A stretch of DNA of 64,000 nt from DATFQE01 sp963738205 (GTDB taxonomy: Bacteria > Actinomycetota > Thermoleophilia > Gaiellales > Gaiellaceae). A program made the position numbers and the translations under genes. Positions 34,890 through 43,222 of this stretch are shown piece by piece; positions within the stretch are counted from its first letter, which is position 1, and every line of letters begins with the position of its first letter. The stretch spans positions 434,001-498,000 of the forward strand of contig CAVTVQ010000007.1 in assembly GCA_963738205.1 (NCBI GenBank). The letters are read 5' to 3'. The notes under the pieces were generated by a model that saw only the letters and a list, made by a program, of their open reading frames with translations, searched no databases and was not told the origin of the DNA.

Positions 34890-35851
34890 CTGAGCCGGAT
34901 GCGCGGGTCGATCCACGCGTAGATCAGATCGACCATCAGGTTCAGCACGATGATCGCGAACGTCGAGAAGACGACGATCCCCTGCACGGTGGGCAGGTCG
35001 AAACCTTCGAGCGACGCTACGGCGGTCTTGCCCAGCCCGGGCAGGCCGAAGACCGACTCGGTGAAGATGGCGCCGCCGAGCAGGATCCCGATGTCCATGC
35101 CCAGGATGGTCACGATCGGCAGCATCGCGTTCCGCAGGATGTGCGACCTCATCACGCGGCTCTCGGGAGCGCCCTTGGCACGGGCCGTCCGCACGTAGTC
35201 CTCGTTCATCGTCTCCAGCACGTTCGCGCGGATCATGCGGACATAGAGCGCGGCGTAGAGGATCGCGAAGGTCACCCATGGCAGGAGCAGCGAGTGGGCC
35301 CACTGCACCGGTCCACCGCAAGCCGTCGCCGGGTTGATCAGGTCGCAGTAGCCGCCGAGCGGCGTGAGCCCGAGCTTGAACCCGACGAAGTAGGACAGCA
35401 GCAGCCCGATCCAGACGGGGTGAGCCGAGATCCCGATCAGCACGAACACCATCGCGGTGCGATCGAGGAGCGTTCGGGGTCGTAACGCCGAGAGGATCCC
35501 GATCGGGAACGCGATCGCGAGCCAGATGATCACTCCGCCGAACACGAGGCTGGCGGTCACCGGCGCGGCCCGCTTGATCACGTCGTTCACCTCTTGCCTC
35601 GTCGCGAAGGAGCGGCCGAGCGACTGGTCGACGACGAGCGCTTTCAGGAAGCGCGCATACTGCACCGGCACGGGGTCGTCGAGCCCGAGCTGCTTTTCGA
35701 TTCGCTTGACGTGCTCCGGCGGCGCCTGCGGGCCGGCCATGAGGCGTGCGGGGTTCGCCGGAACGAGGAAGAAGATGATGTACGAGACGAACGTGACCGC
35801 GACCAGCAGCACGGCCGCCCACAGGAGTCGCCTGATCAGGTACGAGAGCAC
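34886..35851 (-). CDS. Orphan DppB-type ABC transporter permease
   Basis: 321 residues, six membrane helices. LIRRLLWAAVLLVAVTFVSY at the N-terminus and DYVRTARAKGAPESRVMRSH (EAA loop) then GAIFTESVFGLPGLGK mark the BPD_transp_1 domain of oligopeptide/dipeptide importers. No DppA, C, D or F homologue is in the window, so partners must be encoded elsewhere or the operon has been broken. Convergent with MarR (4-nt stop overlap), divergent from the SSI-like gene. Confidence 0.9.
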   Translation of the reverse strand: MLSYLIRRLLWAAVLLVAVTFVSYIIFFLVPANPARLMAGPQAPPEHVKRIEKQLGLDDPVPVQYARFLKALVVDQSLGRSFATRQEVNDVIKRAAPVTASLVFGGVIIWLAIAFPIGILSALRPRTLLDRTAMVFVLIGISAHPVWIGLLLSYFVGFKLGLTPLGGYCDLINPATACGGPVQWAHSLLLPWVTFAILYAALYVRMIRANVLETMNEDYVRTARAKGAPESRVMRSHILRNAMLPIVTILGMDIGILLGGAIFTESVFGLPGLGKTAVASLEGFDLPTVQGIVVFSTFAIIVLNLMVDLIYAWIDPRIRLS

Positions 35852-35858
35852 TCAGCCC

Positions 35859-36293
35859 GTGGGACGCATCTGTAAGGAGTCTGTTAGTAGCAAGTGTGTC
35901 TTGGTGCTAATGGGAGCGATCGCCCTGCTAATGACGGCGTGCGGTCCGCTCGGCGGATCGTCGGCGGAGTCCGGCTCTGGCACGAGCACCACTCTCACGA
36001 TCACGGTGTGGCCCCAGGGCGCCGGCGGACCGCGGCGCGAGTGGACGCTCAGCTGCGATCCGCCCGACGGCAGTCTCCCCAGCGCGAGCAGCGCGTGCGA
36101 GCGGCTCACGCCCGCGGCCTTGAAGCCGTTGCCCCGGGACTCCATCTGCACTCAGATCTACGGCGGTCCGCAGGTCGCACGCGTCGAAGGCACGATCGAC
36201 GGTCGCGAGGTCGACTCGCGCTTCGGGCGCTCGAACGGCTGCGAGATCCACCGCTGGGACGGCGTCCGGTTCCTCTTCCCGGTCAAGATCTAG
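35859..36293 (+). CDS. Subtilisin-inhibitor-like (SSI family) lipoprotein
   Basis: 144 residues if GTG 35859 is used; TTG 35901, GTG 35904 and ATG 35910 are shorter options. A lipobox LLMTAC follows the signal helix. The mature part resembles Streptomyces subtilisin inhibitor: LTITVWPQG, REWTLSCDPPDGSLPSASSAC, CTQIYGGPQVARVEGT and FGRSNGCEIHRWD, with Cys pairs in the expected places. It would inhibit serine proteases at the cell surface. 4 nt upstream of the ATP-grasp cassette, so possibly co-transcribed. Confidence 0.72.
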   Translation: MGRICKESVSSKCVLVLMGAIALLMTACGPLGGSSAESGSGTSTTLTITVWPQGAGGPRREWTLSCDPPDGSLPSASSACERLTPAALKPLPRDSICTQIYGGPQVARVEGTIDGREVDSRFGRSNGCEIHRWDGVRFLFPVKI

Positions 36294-36297
36294 CGCG

Positions 36298-37509
36298 ATG
36301 AAGACGGTCCTCTTCGTCGGCGCCGGCCGGCACCAGCGCCGCGCGATCGCGCGCGCACGCGAGCTCGGGCTGCGAACGGTCGCCGTCGACCGGAATCCCG
36401 AGGCACTCGGCGGCGTCGAGGCCGACGTCTTCGAGGTGGTCGACTTCACCGACGTCGTGGGCGTGACCGACGTCGCCCGGCGCCACAGCGTCGACGGCGT
36501 CCTCACCGTCTCCGCCGACCGTGCCGTGCCGGTCGTGGCCGAGGTCGCCGAGACCCTCGGCCTGCCGGGCATCGGCACCGAGACCGCGCAAGTGATGACG
36601 CACAAGGTCGCGATGCGCCGGCTCCTCGCCGATGCAGGTGTCACCCAGCCTCGCTTCGCCGCAGTGCGCACGCTCGACGAGGCGCGGCGGGCAGCGCGCT
36701 CCGTCGGCTTTCCCTCGGTCCTGAAGCCGGCCGACTCGGGCGGCCAGCGAGGCGTGTTCCGGCTCGACTCCGCCGACGACCTCGAACGCCATCTCCACGC
36801 TGCGCTGGCCGAGTCTCCAACCGAGGAGGCGATCGTCGAGGCCTTTCAAGAGGGCCTCGAGCTGAACGGGCTCGTGATCGCCCGGAACGGCGAAGTGGAG
36901 CTGCTGACGCTGTCGGACCGGCTCCGACCGCCCGGGATCGGCTTCGGGGTCGGCTGGATCCACGTCTATCCGTCGACGCTGTACGGCGACGCTCTGGCCG
37001 AGGCCGAGCGAGTCGCTGTGCACTCCGTGCACGCAGTCGGCCTGCGAGATGGGATCGCCTTCCCGCAGGTGATCGCGCATGACGGCCAGGCGTGGCTGGT
37101 CGAGGTCGCGGCGCGCATCCCCGGCGGCCAGATGGCCGACCTGGCACGCCACGCCGTCGGCGTCGACCTCGTCGACGTGGCGCTGCGGCAGGCGCTCGCC
37201 GAGCCCGTGCCCGACGAGCTCGCCCGACCGCGCTTCCAGCAGCCGCTCGCGATCCGCTTCCTCACCGCCGAGCCGGGGCCACTGCCGACCGGGAAGCTGG
37301 TCGGATGGAGCGGCCTCGACCGGGTGCGTGCCTTTCCGGGCGTCGTCCAGGCGGACGTCTACCTGACCGAGGGCGAAGAGATCAGGCCCGTCCGGCTCGA
37401 CGGCGATCGTCGCGGCTACGTGATCGCCGTCGGCGACACCAACGTCGAGGCGCTCGAGCGCGCGGAGGCGGCCGCGAGCCTGCTGGACGTGGAGGTGGAG
37501 CAGAAATGA
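36298..37509 (+). CDS. ATP-grasp ligase-like protein (cassette gene 1)
   Basis: 403 residues. TVLFVGAGRHQRRAIARA and TVAVDRNPEALG form the N-terminal domain, THKVAMRRLLADAGVTQP the linker, VLKPADSGGQRGVF the ATP loop, EAFQEGLELNGLVI the lid, and WLVEVAARIPGGQMADL the metal-binding strand. C-terminal domain resembles biotin-carboxylase-like ligases that make amide bonds. Ends by ATGA overlap with the deacetylase-like gene, the first of three such overlaps. Confidence 0.88.
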   Translation: MKTVLFVGAGRHQRRAIARARELGLRTVAVDRNPEALGGVEADVFEVVDFTDVVGVTDVARRHSVDGVLTVSADRAVPVVAEVAETLGLPGIGTETAQVMTHKVAMRRLLADAGVTQPRFAAVRTLDEARRAARSVGFPSVLKPADSGGQRGVFRLDSADDLERHLHAALAESPTEEAIVEAFQEGLELNGLVIARNGEVELLTLSDRLRPPGIGFGVGWIHVYPSTLYGDALAEAERVAVHSVHAVGLRDGIAFPQVIAHDGQAWLVEVAARIPGGQMADLARHAVGVDLVDVALRQALAEPVPDELARPRFQQPLAIRFLTAEPGPLPTGKLVGWSGLDRVRAFPGVVQADVYLTEGEEIRPVRLDGDRRGYVIAVGDTNVEALERAEAAASLLDVEVEQK

Positions 37510-38150
37510 GCTGCGCGTTCGACCTCGAGCACTATCGCGAGCTGCTCCAGGCGGCGCGTACGGGCGGCTACGAGTTCGCGTTCTTCAACCGCGACCCCCA
37601 GCCCGGGGACCTCCTGCTCCGCCACGACGTCGACCTCTCGCTCGACGCGGCGCTGCAGCTGGCAGAGCTCGAGCACGAGGAGGGCGCGGCGGCCACCTAC
37701 TTCTTGATGACGGAGAGCGTCTTCTACAACCTCGCGTCCCAGGAGGGCCGGCGCGCCGTCGAACGCCTGCGCAAGCTTGGCCACCGCGTCGGGCTGCACG
37801 CGGTGTGGCCGGCACGCGATTTCGACGGCCGCTTCGACCCCGCCCTCGCCTGGCACAACCCCGACCCCGACTACATGGGCCAGCCGCTGGACGACGGCGT
37901 GGCGAACGTCATGGAGGCGCGGTTCTTCGCGCCCGAGCGCTATCGCTCGGACTCGAACCAGCACTGGCGCTCGGGGTGCCCGCACGAGGCACTCGCGGCC
38001 GGCGAGTTCGAATGGCTGCAGCTGCTGACGCACCCGGAGATCTGGGTGTACCCGGGCGCGACCATGGGCGAGACGATGCGGGCGATGCTCGACGCCGAGC
38101 GGGAGCGCCGACTCGAGCAGCTCGCCGAGGATCGGATCGACCTCTCGTGA
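37506..38150 (+). CDS. Polysaccharide deacetylase-like protein (cassette gene 2)
   Basis: 214 residues from ATG 37506. LLLRHDVDLSLDAALQLAELE matches the RHDVD motif 1 of a divergent NodB/polysaccharide-deacetylase group, followed by ATYFLMTESVFYN and LRKLGHRVGLHAVW as the second motif. The usual H-X3-H is not clear, so metal binding and reaction are uncertain. Coupled at both ends (ATGA and GTGA). Confidence 0.72.
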   Translation: MSCAFDLEHYRELLQAARTGGYEFAFFNRDPQPGDLLLRHDVDLSLDAALQLAELEHEEGAAATYFLMTESVFYNLASQEGRRAVERLRKLGHRVGLHAVWPARDFDGRFDPALAWHNPDPDYMGQPLDDGVANVMEARFFAPERYRSDSNQHWRSGCPHEALAAGEFEWLQLLTHPEIWVYPGATMGETMRAMLDAERERRLEQLAEDRIDLS

Positions 38151-38905
38151 GCGAGACGGCCCTCGAGGGCGGCGACGTGAACGTCGTCGTGCGCGTCGGC
38201 GATACCGTTCGGCGGCCGCTGGGCGAGCACAGCCCTGCCGTCCATGCGTTGCTTCGCCACTTCGAGACGGTCGGATTCGACGGCGCGCCACGCTTCCTCG
38301 GGATCGACGAGCAGGGGCGGGAGATCCTGAGCTTCGTCGACGGCGACGCAGCGCTGGCACCGCTTCCCGCGGGCGACGACGTGCTCGTCGAGCTGGGGCG
38401 GTTCCTCCGGCGGATGCACGCGGCTGTCGCCGACTTCGACCCGCCCGCGGACGCGGCCTGGTTCTCCGGCGGTGCGGGATCGATCATCTGCCACCGCGAC
38501 CTCTTCCCGCCGAACGTCATCTTCCGCGGCGGCAAGCCCGCTGCCCTGATCGACTGGGACCTGGCCGGGCCTGCCGACCCGCTCCACGACGTCATCTCCG
38601 CCGCATCGCACTGGGCGCCGCTCCGCACCGACCACGAGAGCTGGGGGCTGCCCGGCGACCGCAAGGCGGAACGCGTTCGCATCCTGTGTGACGCGTACGG
38701 CCTCTCGCCGGAGAACCGGGCGCGCTTCGTCGACGTGGCGATCAGGGTCCGCCGTGGCGGGTACGAGCTGCACAAGCGGCTCGGCGGCGATGAGCGGCGG
38801 CCGGGCTGGCGCGAGATGTGGGACGCGGGCAGCGGCGAGACGATCCTCGGAAACCTCCGCCTGCTCGAGGAGCTGCGGCCCGAGCTCGAGGCGGCCCTGG
38901 CGTGA
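38147..38905 (+). CDS. APH-like small-molecule kinase (cassette gene 3)
   Basis: 252 residues from GTG 38147. Kinase fold: VVVRVGDTVRRP at the N-lobe, CHRDLFPPNVIF with His116, Asp118 and Asn123 in the catalytic loop, ALIDWDLAGPADPLHD with Asp136 and Asp138 as metal ligands. Family members phosphorylate aminoglycosides, homoserine, choline or sugars. Co-translated with two ATP-grasp enzymes and a deacetylase-like protein, so a biosynthetic kinase is more likely than antibiotic resistance. Confidence 0.85.
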   Translation: MSETALEGGDVNVVVRVGDTVRRPLGEHSPAVHALLRHFETVGFDGAPRFLGIDEQGREILSFVDGDAALAPLPAGDDVLVELGRFLRRMHAAVADFDPPADAAWFSGGAGSIICHRDLFPPNVIFRGGKPAALIDWDLAGPADPLHDVISAASHWAPLRTDHESWGLPGDRKAERVRILCDAYGLSPENRARFVDVAIRVRRGGYELHKRLGGDERRPGWREMWDAGSGETILGNLRLLEELRPELEAALA

Positions 38906-39939
38906 AGCCCCTGACGATCTTGGTGTCCGCCTCGGGTGCCCCGGGCACCGCGGCGCTGCTGCGCGCGTTGCGCGAGAACGGCGAGCGGGAGGTTCGTCTC
39001 GTCGGCACGGACATGTCCGAGCGGGCGGTCGGACGGGAGCTGACGGACGCGTTCCACGTGGTGCCGCCCGGCTCGGATCCGGCGTTCGCGGACGCGATGC
39101 TGGACGTGGCAGCGCGCGAGGAGGTCGACGTCATCCTGCCCCAGTCGTCGTTCGACCTGCTTAGCCTGGCCGAGGCAAAGTTGCGGTTCGACGAGGCGGG
39201 CGTCGTGGCGATGGTCGCGTCGCCCGAGGCGATCCACCGGGCCAACGACAAGGCCGAGAGCTATGCGCTGCTCGACGCCCTCGGAGTGCGCGGTCCCGCG
39301 TGGCGGCGGGTGAGCGGGGGCGCCGCCGTCGCGGCGGCGGCCCGCGAGCTCGGCTACCCGGACGAGGACGTGGCGCTCAAGCCCGTCTTCTCGTCGGGAT
39401 CGCGCGGGTTCCGCGTGCTCTCGGCGTCGGCCGACCGCCGCGAGCAGTTGCTGACCAACCGGCCCGGCGTGGCCGAGTCGCTGCGCCTCGAGGACCTGCT
39501 CGAGCTCCTGCCCGACGACGACACCACCGAGCTGCTCGTGATGGAGCTCGCGACCGGCGGCGAGCGGACGGTCGACGGCTTCGCCCGCGGCGGCGAGATC
39601 GTGCTCGGGCATGCGAAGACCCGAGAGGCGATGCGCGCCGGCCTGGCCATGTTCTTCGAGACGCTCGACGCACCCGAGCTGATGGAGATCGCAGAGCGCA
39701 TCGTCCGCGAGCTCGCGCTCGACCACTTCTTCAACATCCAGCTCGTCGGCGACTACGTGATCGAGATCAACCCGCGCATCTCGACGATCGTCTACCAGGA
39801 GGACCTCAATCTTGCGTGGCTGGGCGTGAAGCACGCGCTCGGCGAGCTGAGCGACGAGGAGGCCGCGGCGGCCGCGAGCCGCGTGCGCCCGGGCCGGGTG
39901 GCGCTGCGCTACTTCGACCAGGTCGAGTGGGACACGTAG
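38902..39939 (+). CDS. ATP-grasp ligase-like protein (cassette gene 4)
   Basis: 345 residues from GTG 38902. CarB-like: TILVSASGAPGTAALLRAL, DVILPQSSFDLLSL, NDKAESYALLDALGVRGP, VALKPVFSSGSRGFRVL, ERTVDGFARGGEIVLG and YVIEINPRISTIVYQEDL with the metal-binding Glu and Asn. Distinct from the ATP-grasp at 36298, so two different ligation steps are likely. Followed by a stem-loop at 39973-39996. Confidence 0.87.
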   Translation: MKPLTILVSASGAPGTAALLRALRENGEREVRLVGTDMSERAVGRELTDAFHVVPPGSDPAFADAMLDVAAREEVDVILPQSSFDLLSLAEAKLRFDEAGVVAMVASPEAIHRANDKAESYALLDALGVRGPAWRRVSGGAAVAAAARELGYPDEDVALKPVFSSGSRGFRVLSASADRREQLLTNRPGVAESLRLEDLLELLPDDDTTELLVMELATGGERTVDGFARGGEIVLGHAKTREAMRAGLAMFFETLDAPELMEIAERIVRELALDHFFNIQLVGDYVIEINPRISTIVYQEDLNLAWLGVKHALGELSDEEAAAAASRVRPGRVALRYFDQVEWDT

Positions 39940-39972
39940 GCCACACGGACTGGGCGTCCTCGGACGTGGCTC

Positions 39973-39996
39973 ATGGGGCCGAGCGCAGTGCCCCAT
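39973..39996 (+). terminator. Stem-loop after the ATP-grasp cassette
   Basis: ATGGGGC (39973-39979) pairs with GCCCCAT (39990-39996) around a 10-nt loop, 33 nt after the stop of the last cassette gene and 54 nt before the next start. No U-tract. Likely transcription terminator or processing site. Confidence 0.5.
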
Positions 39997-40050
39997 CCCT
40001 AGCCCCCACCCACCCACGGGGAGCTCCGAGGGTAGAGGCAGCGCTGCGCT

Positions 40051-41034
40051 GTGGTGTCACGTGACGGCGCCGAATCTGTGACGGATCGCCCACAGGGGCA
40101 GCGTCCGCTCCGCGTGACGCATGCGCCGGTGAACACGGCCGGGATTCCCTGGGACAACGTGCAGGCGCTGCGCAAGAGGGGCGTCGACGCGCGGCTCGTC
40201 GTCTTCGAGCGCTACCGCCTGCATCCCGAAGCCGACGAGGAGATTCGGCGGCCGAGAGGATTCGCACGGCGACAGGCGGTCCAGGCGGCGGCACTGGCCC
40301 GCCTCCTGCCCCGCACGGACGTCTTCCATTTCTACTTCGGCCTCACGCTCGTGCCGCGCCGTGTGCAGTTCCCGATCCTGCGCGCCGCGCGGCGCAAGAG
40401 CGTCTTCCACTTCCTCGGGTCGGACATCCGCGGCAAGACGCCGGAGGAGCTCGCGTACGCGCGCCGAGCCGACGCGCGCGTCGTCGGCTCGTACGACGCC
40501 GTCCGCTGGGTGCCCGACGCCGAGGTGATCCCGCCCGGCGTCGAACTCACCGCCCTGCAGCCCGTTCCACCCCCGCGAGACGACCGCCCGGTCTTCGTCC
40601 ACGCCCCCTCCAGCCGCGCCCGCAAGGGCACGGAACAGTTCGTGCGCGCCTGCGAGGAGCTCGGCGTCGAGCTGCAGATCGTCGAGGGCCTCCACCACGC
40701 CGAGGCCCGCAAGCGCTACGAGCAGGCCGACGTCGTCCTCGACCAGCTCAACGCCGGGTGGTACGGGATGCTGGCGATCGAGGCGATGGCGCTCGGCAAG
40801 CCCGTCGTCACCTACCTCCACGACGAAGCTGCCGGCCGCACCGAGGACGCCTTCGGCATACGCGTCCCGATCGTGCGTGCCGACCGCGGGAACCTCGTCG
40901 AGGCGCTCCGGCCGCTGGCCGAATCCGCCGCCGAGCGCCGCCGGATCGGCGCCGAGAGCAGGGCCTACGTCGAGCACGTGCACGACCTCGAGCAGGTCGC
41001 CGACCGCCTGCTCGCGCTCTACGCTCGCCTGTGA
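40051..41034 (+). CDS. GT4-like glycosyltransferase
   Basis: 327 residues from GTG 40051; GTG 40078 is a shorter option. LRVTHAPVNTAGIPWDNVQAL starts the GT-B N-domain, FHFLGSDIRGKTPEE lies in the acceptor half, and AGWYGMLAIEAMALGKPVVTYLH is the EX7E donor site. Distantly related to WsaF/FdtL-like GT4 enzymes. Coupled by GTGA to the flippase gene, which fits assembly of a lipid-linked unit. Confidence 0.85.
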   Translation: MVSRDGAESVTDRPQGQRPLRVTHAPVNTAGIPWDNVQALRKRGVDARLVVFERYRLHPEADEEIRRPRGFARRQAVQAAALARLLPRTDVFHFYFGLTLVPRRVQFPILRAARRKSVFHFLGSDIRGKTPEELAYARRADARVVGSYDAVRWVPDAEVIPPGVELTALQPVPPPRDDRPVFVHAPSSRARKGTEQFVRACEELGVELQIVEGLHHAEARKRYEQADVVLDQLNAGWYGMLAIEAMALGKPVVTYLHDEAAGRTEDAFGIRVPIVRADRGNLVEALRPLAESAAERRRIGAESRAYVEHVHDLEQVADRLLALYARL

Positions 41035-42470
41035 CAGTGCTGTCAGACCGCCTGCGCCAGCTCGTCGGGCAGTCCGCCGTCTACGGCCTCGGCGGGCTGA
41101 TCTCGCGCATCCTCGCGGTCCTCCTGCTCCCGCTCTACACGGCGTACCTCGACCCGAGCGACCTCGGCGCGGTCGGCGTCGTCACCGCCCTCAGCGCCGT
41201 CCTCGTGACGATCCTCCGCGGGGGAATCTCGAGCGCGTTCTTCCGCTTCTGGTTCGACTCACCGGAGCCGGCGCGCCGCCGGACGGTTCTGCGCACGAGC
41301 TTCTGGTACACGATGGCGGCCGCCACGCTCGGCCTCGTCGTCGGATGGGCTTTCGCACCGCAGATCGCCGATGCGCTGTCGCTCGACGGCGACGAGTGGC
41401 TCGTGCGGGCGGCCTTCGTCGGCCTGTGGGCGCAGATGAACTACGAGCAGCTCACCGCCGTCTTCCGGGTCGAGCAACGCGCCTGGGGCTTCCTCGCAGC
41501 GAGCCTCGCCAACGTGGCGGTCACGATCGGCGCGACGGTGGTGCTCGTCGTGTTCCTCGACGAGGGCGCGATCGGCGTGATCATCGGCAACTTCACCGGG
41601 ACGCTCGTCGTCTACCTCGCGCTGCTGGCCTACCGCCGCGAGCAGCTGGGGCTGGAGCTCGACCGCCGGCTCCTTTCGGCGATGCAGCGGTTCGGCTGGC
41701 CACTCGTCCCGTCGGCGCTCGCGCTGATCGTGATGAACTTCAGCGACCGGTTCTTCATCGCGCACCTGGCGAGCCTGGCGGAGGTCGGCCGCTACGAGCT
41801 CGGCGTCCGGATTGCGTCCGCGATGGTGCTCCTGCTCAGCGCGTTCCGCATGGCGTGGCCGGGCTTCGCCTACTCGATCGAGGACGAGGGCGAGGCCAAG
41901 CGGACGTACGCCTTCGTGCTCACGTACCTCGTCGCCCTGTCGAGTTGGGTCGCCCTGACGCTCGGATTGCTCGCCCCCTGGCTGGTGCAGGTGCTCGCAC
42001 CAACGAACGAGGCGTTCTGGCCCGGTGAGCGCGTCGTCGCGCCGCTCGCGTTCGCGGCGGCGCTGTTCGCGGGCTTCATCGTCGTCTCGATCGGGATCGG
42101 CCGCGCTCGCCGCACCGGGTTCAACTGGATCGTCACGGGGACCGCTGCGACGGTCAACGTCGTCCTCAACCTCGTGCTCGTCCCGACGTACGGGATGGAG
42201 GGCGCGGCGGCAGCGGCCCTCGTCGCCTTCGCCGTGCTCTTCGCGTTCATGGCGGCCTACTCGCACCGGATCTACCCGGTGCCGTACCAGTGGCGCCGGG
42301 TGCTGACCGCGCTCGCAGCCGGCGGCGCCTTGGCCGTGCTGGGGAAGGCGGTCGACGTGCCGCTCGCCGGCGCGATCGCACTCGCGCTCGCCTATCCGGT
42401 GCTCCTGCTGCCGCTCGGCTTCTACCTGCCGGCCGAGCGGGCGCGCCTGCGGGCGCTCGTCCGCGCCTAG
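41031..42470 (+). CDS. Wzx-like polysaccharide flippase (MATE/MVF type)
   Basis: 479 residues from GTG 41031 with about 14 helices. LVGQSAVYGLGGLISRILAV is a typical Wzx N-terminus and FSDRFFIAHLASLAEVGRYELG the conserved middle motif. It would move undecaprenyl-linked repeat units across the membrane. The only clear flippase in the window. Its stop overlaps that of the convergent metal-binding protein gene by 4 nt. Confidence 0.9.
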   Translation: MTVLSDRLRQLVGQSAVYGLGGLISRILAVLLLPLYTAYLDPSDLGAVGVVTALSAVLVTILRGGISSAFFRFWFDSPEPARRRTVLRTSFWYTMAAATLGLVVGWAFAPQIADALSLDGDEWLVRAAFVGLWAQMNYEQLTAVFRVEQRAWGFLAASLANVAVTIGATVVLVVFLDEGAIGVIIGNFTGTLVVYLALLAYRREQLGLELDRRLLSAMQRFGWPLVPSALALIVMNFSDRFFIAHLASLAEVGRYELGVRIASAMVLLLSAFRMAWPGFAYSIEDEGEAKRTYAFVLTYLVALSSWVALTLGLLAPWLVQVLAPTNEAFWPGERVVAPLAFAAALFAGFIVVSIGIGRARRTGFNWIVTGTAATVNVVLNLVLVPTYGMEGAAAAALVAFAVLFAFMAAYSHRIYPVPYQWRRVLTALAAGGALAVLGKAVDVPLAGAIALALAYPVLLLPLGFYLPAERARLRALVRA

Positions 42471-43222
42471 CGCGAGACGATCGCGTCCACGTTGTGGCGG
42501 ACCATGCCGATGTAAGTCGCCTCGGGCGTGCCGGGCTCGCCGAGCGAGTCGGTGAGCAGCGTTGTCCCAGACCGTGACGTCCGCGTCTCGAACCCGTGTG
42601 CGCGCGCGAAGTACGCAAACGCCGGGTGCGGCGCGACGATCACGCGCTTCCCGGACGGAACCGCGGCGAGCCGGCCCTCGACCCACCGCTCGAGCTCGAC
42701 GAGCTCGCGGTCGTAACGCGCCGCGTTGTCGCGGTAGACGGAGGCGTTGGCGCGGTCGAGTCGGCTCAGGTCGTCGCGCACCTGACGCGCGACCTCACGC
42801 CAGAGCCCGACATCGGACCAGACGTGCGGGTCCGGGTGGCCATTCGGGCGGCGTAGGAGCCGGTCCGGCGGGATCCCCCGCGCAACCGCGAACGGCAGCG
42901 CGCGGTTCTTCATCTTCTCGAACCCGTTCTCCAGGTTCGCCTCCAGTCCCAGGCCGTTGTAGAACACGGCGTCGGCCTCCTCGAACGCGGCGACATCGGC
43001 CAGGGTCGCCCGGTAGCGGTGCGGGTCGGCGCCGGGGGCCATCAGCGTCAGGATGTTGACGCGCGTCCCGCCGACCTGCTCTACGACATCGGCCACGATC
43101 GTCGTGCTCGCGATCGCCTCGACCTTGCGCGACGAGATGCTGGCACCGGTCTCGTTGAGGAGATCGGTGTCGCAACCCGCGGTCAGGAGGACGACCGCGG
43201 CAAGGAAGGCAACAGCTCTCAT
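42467..43222 (-). CDS. TroA/ZnuA-like metal-binding lipoprotein with an internal deletion
   Basis: 251 residues; lipobox LLTAGC gives lipid Cys17. Four metal ligands can be placed: His68 (GADPHRY), His133 (DPHVW), His199 (APHPAFAYFARAHG) and Asp225 (LTDSLGEPG). The first three have the same spacing as in TroA (68, 133, 199), but the fourth is at 225 instead of about 279, so roughly 54 residues of the C-terminal lobe are absent in frame. No ABC permease or ATPase gene accompanies it; it follows Nramp with an ATGA overlap. Confidence 0.85.
   Translation of the reverse strand: MRAVAFLAAVVLLTAGCDTDLLNETGASISSRKVEAIASTTIVADVVEQVGGTRVNILTLMAPGADPHRYRATLADVAAFEEADAVFYNGLGLEANLENGFEKMKNRALPFAVARGIPPDRLLRRPNGHPDPHVWSDVGLWREVARQVRDDLSRLDRANASVYRDNAARYDRELVELERWVEGRLAAVPSGKRVIVAPHPAFAYFARAHGFETRTSRSGTTLLTDSLGEPGTPEATYIGMVRHNVDAIVSR

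Noticed and set aside
34065..35822. Minus-strand open frame of 585 codons covering the permease and MarR genes.
   Set aside because: Out of frame with the convincing DppB permease and MarR proteins and without any domain; only its last 58 codons, with their own ribosome site, look real.
38147..38905. Aminoglycoside resistance gene.
   Set aside because: The APH fold is shared by many metabolic kinases, and the gene is co-translated with biosynthetic enzymes.
40056..40065. GTCACGTGAC palindrome near the GT4 start as an operator.
   Set aside because: A 10-bp dyad is expected by chance in DNA of this composition and it lies within the coding frame if GTG 40051 is the start.
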